A DNA stretch of 6,084 nt. Origin: an uncultured Clostridia bacterium. Its GTDB lineage: Bacteria > Bacillota > Clostridia > Peptostreptococcales > Anaerovoracaceae. The stretch is from NCBI GenBank assembly GCA_934278965.1, contig CAKQWL010000238.1, positions 1 to 6,084 on the forward strand. Direction: 5' to 3'. Shown piece by piece: positions 4,370-6,084 of this stretch; position 1 is the stretch's first letter, and each line of letters begins with the position of its first letter. The notes beneath the pieces were generated by a model. It did no database searches. It was not told the origin of the DNA and saw only the letters and a list, made by a program, of their open reading frames with translations. A program made the translations under genes and the position numbers.

Positions 4370-6052
4370 ATGTCGGACTTTTTGTTTTCAAAATTAAAAC
4401 AAGCCCAGCCATCTATGCGCAGACGATTGTTCCTGTACATGGGCGCACTGGCGGCCTTGCTGCTGGCAGCGTTGTTCGCCGGCCTGCTTTTGCTTGGACA
4501 GATCAAAAGCCCATGGGCAGAAACGGAAAAATCCCTGACCTTTCAGATGGGAGCCTTCCGCTCGGACATGACCTCTCTTTGGCGAAATGTTTCCGTGATG
4601 GGAATCCATCTGTCGGAGGATATGACCGACCTCATTGAGGGGGAGATATCGGATTTTTCCGCCCTCAACGGAAATGTGACCGCCGTGGAAAACTTGCAGG
4701 ACGCCATGATGGAGCCGCTGTGCCAGTACGTGCGGCAGGCGGACTGTTCCGGCGCGTTTATACTGCTCAACGCCTCGCTCAGTACCAATCCCGACTCGGA
4801 TTCCCACATCGGGATTTATGTGCAGCGCGGCAACGCCGAGCATACCACCGGCGACCTGCTGCTTTACCGCGGAATGGCGGATATCGGACGGCAGCACAAG
4901 GTGATGCCCCACCGGAAATGGGCGCAGGAATTCAGTTTATCGGCCTTTCCGGGATTCGCGGATCATCTGGAAAAAGCATCTGCGCCGATAGAAAGCAGCT
5001 GCCGTACTACAAAGCTCATCACCCTGCCCGGTACCGCGGAGCAGGCAATCCTGCTGACCGTTCCGGTGCTTGGTACGGATGGTACGGTGTACGGCCTGTG
5101 CGGATTTTCCGTCAATCAATCCTATTTCTCGGCGCATCACGCGCAGCCCGCCGTCTTCGCCAATCTTGCCTGCGTTCTGTCGGACGCCTCGGAGGAACTG
5201 GATATTTCAAACGGACTCCTGACCTATCCCACCGACGGCTTCTGCTTCGTGCCGGACGAGATTTTAATCCAAAAGAGCCTGCGCGGGAAAATGAGTTCCT
5301 TTACCGGAACGAGCCTTTCCTTTGTCGGCCTCTCAGAACCGTTTACAGCAGCCGGAGGGGACGCGGAACCCCATGTTTTGACGGTGCTGATTCCAAAAGG
5401 CAGCTATGACGGGGCCGTGCTGCGAAGTGCGCTGGAGATTGTCACATTACTGATGCTGCTGGTGTTTTTCGCCGTAGGCTGCTGCCTGTTCTACACCCGC
5501 CGCTGCCTGAGACCGATTCTGGAGGATCTTCATCATGTCACCGCATCGGGCGGGGAAGAGGGAAAGCCTATTTTTGAAGAGCTTTTGCCGATTTCCGAGA
5601 AGATCCGTTCTCATGAAGAGGCTGTGACGACGCTGACGGCGGAACGGCAGGACGCGCAGGACAGGGCCGAACAGCTTCTGGGCGAAAAGATGAATCTTCA
5701 GGAGCAGGTAGAGGATATGCGAAGCCAGACAGAGGATATCCAGGGACAGCTGGACGATTCCCTCGCGGAAATTCGCCGCTTGGCGCACCTCGGGAAGAAG
5801 GAAATCGACCCGGCGGATTATGAAAGATTTCTGGCCGGTTACGCAAAATTGAGCAGCAAGGAGCTGGAAACCTGCGAAGCGCTCGCCGGAGGGCTCAGTA
5901 CCCGCCAATGCGCAGAGCGGATCGGCTGTGCGCCAAGCACCATCGATACTTATCGCAAAAGAGTCTATGAAAAAACCGGTATCCACAAAGTACAGCAGCT
6001 GCAGCTTTGCTTCGCACTCATGCGAATGGAGCAGCAGGAGCAATCCCGCTGA
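4370..6052 (+). CDS. membrane-anchored sensor with C-terminal LuxR/GerE DNA-binding domain
   Basis: 560 aa. Domain order: short cytoplasmic start (1-19, RRR at 17-19), membrane helix 1 (20-43), extracytoplasmic region (44-353), membrane helix 2 (354-376, then RR), linker, charged Glu/Gln-rich coiled coil (about 413-478) and a LuxR/GerE helix-turn-helix (493-550) with KLSSKELETCEALAGGLSTR and a recognition helix at about STIDTYRKRVYEK. The outer region looks Cache-like: HIGIYVQRG, LLYRG (164-168), and VPVLGTDGTVYGLCGFSVN (231-249), resembling the second sheet of a Cache domain. No histidine kinase, HAMP or receiver domain is visible, so it is a one-component regulator: outside signal, coiled-coil rearrangement, direct DNA contact at the membrane. 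GGGGAGGTG stands 8-9 nt before the ATG. It is probably co-transcribed with the solute-binding lipoprotein. The DNA-binding and membrane calls are strong; the Cache call is moderate; targets and ligand are unknown. Confidence 0.87.
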   Translation: MSDFLFSKLKQAQPSMRRRLFLYMGALAALLLAALFAGLLLLGQIKSPWAETEKSLTFQMGAFRSDMTSLWRNVSVMGIHLSEDMTDLIEGEISDFSALNGNVTAVENLQDAMMEPLCQYVRQADCSGAFILLNASLSTNPDSDSHIGIYVQRGNAEHTTGDLLLYRGMADIGRQHKVMPHRKWAQEFSLSAFPGFADHLEKASAPIESSCRTTKLITLPGTAEQAILLTVPVLGTDGTVYGLCGFSVNQSYFSAHHAQPAVFANLACVLSDASEELDISNGLLTYPTDGFCFVPDEILIQKSLRGKMSSFTGTSLSFVGLSEPFTAAGGDAEPHVLTVLIPKGSYDGAVLRSALEIVTLLMLLVFFAVGCCLFYTRRCLRPILEDLHHVTASGGEEGKPIFEELLPISEKIRSHEEAVTTLTAERQDAQDRAEQLLGEKMNLQEQVEDMRSQTEDIQGQLDDSLAEIRRLAHLGKKEIDPADYERFLAGYAKLSSKELETCEALAGGLSTRQCAERIGCAPSTIDTYRKRVYEKTGIHKVQQLQLCFALMRMEQQEQSR

Positions 6053-6084
6053 AAAAATGTCGTTCCCCTCTGGCGGGAACGGTA
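6052..6084. terminator. hairpin terminator after the LuxR-type gene
   Basis: CGTTCCC (6061-6067) and GGGAACG (6075-6081) form a 7-bp stem with a 7-nt loop, 8 nt after the stop. An A-run (6052-6057) precedes it, which reads as a U-run for a transcript coming from the right on the minus strand. It is probably a bidirectional terminator whose plus-strand T-run lies beyond the window edge. It suggests a convergent gene outside. Confidence 0.7.

Overview
The window looks like chromosomal DNA of a low- to mid-GC anaerobic Firmicute, probably from the Clostridia (Oscillospiraceae/Ruminococcaceae-like). The lineage is inferred from gene content (DUF134/NifX protein, orphan TraX, lipoprotein solute-binding protein, membrane-anchored LuxR-type protein), strong AGGAGG-type ribosome binding sites and well-formed -35/-10 promoters. 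No rRNA or phylogenetic marker is present, so it is tentative.

Layout: (1) 1-588, minus strand: a gene cut by the left edge. It encodes an N-terminal DUF134 helix-turn-helix domain joined in frame to a C-terminal NifB/NifX-type domain, with a second ribosome binding site and start at the domain junction. (2) 589-740: a divergent promoter region with one good promoter per strand, a 12-bp palindrome over the start of the minus-strand transcript and a small hairpin at the start of the plus-strand transcript. (3) 741-1532, plus: a TraX-family multi-pass membrane protein without any conjugation genes nearby. (4) 1533-2866: a 1.3-kb stretch with no convincing gene. It holds a strong hairpin, a twin direct repeat, a GC-rich degenerate repeat tract, an AT-rich tract with hairpins and recurring T-runs, and a degenerate array of about 32-bp units that runs into a promoter and a leader of about 140 nt. 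(5) 2867-4213, plus: an extracellular solute-binding lipoprotein. (6) 4214-4369: a spacer carrying four tandem 21-22-bp repeats. (7) 4370-6052, plus: a 560-aa membrane-anchored regulator with a large extracytoplasmic sensor region, second membrane helix, coiled coil and C-terminal LuxR/GerE DNA-binding domain. A hairpin terminator closes the window.

The most interesting unit is the pair at 2867-6052. A binding lipoprotein with no permease or ATPase in view lies next to a one-component transmembrane regulator with a Cache-like outer region. This suggests a signalling module in which the lipoprotein captures a ligand outside the cell and presents it to the membrane regulator, which acts on DNA directly without a kinase. 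That functional link is inference. The DUF134-NifX fusion is the second item of interest, as a probable DNA-binding protein carrying its own metal-cluster-binding type sensor domain.
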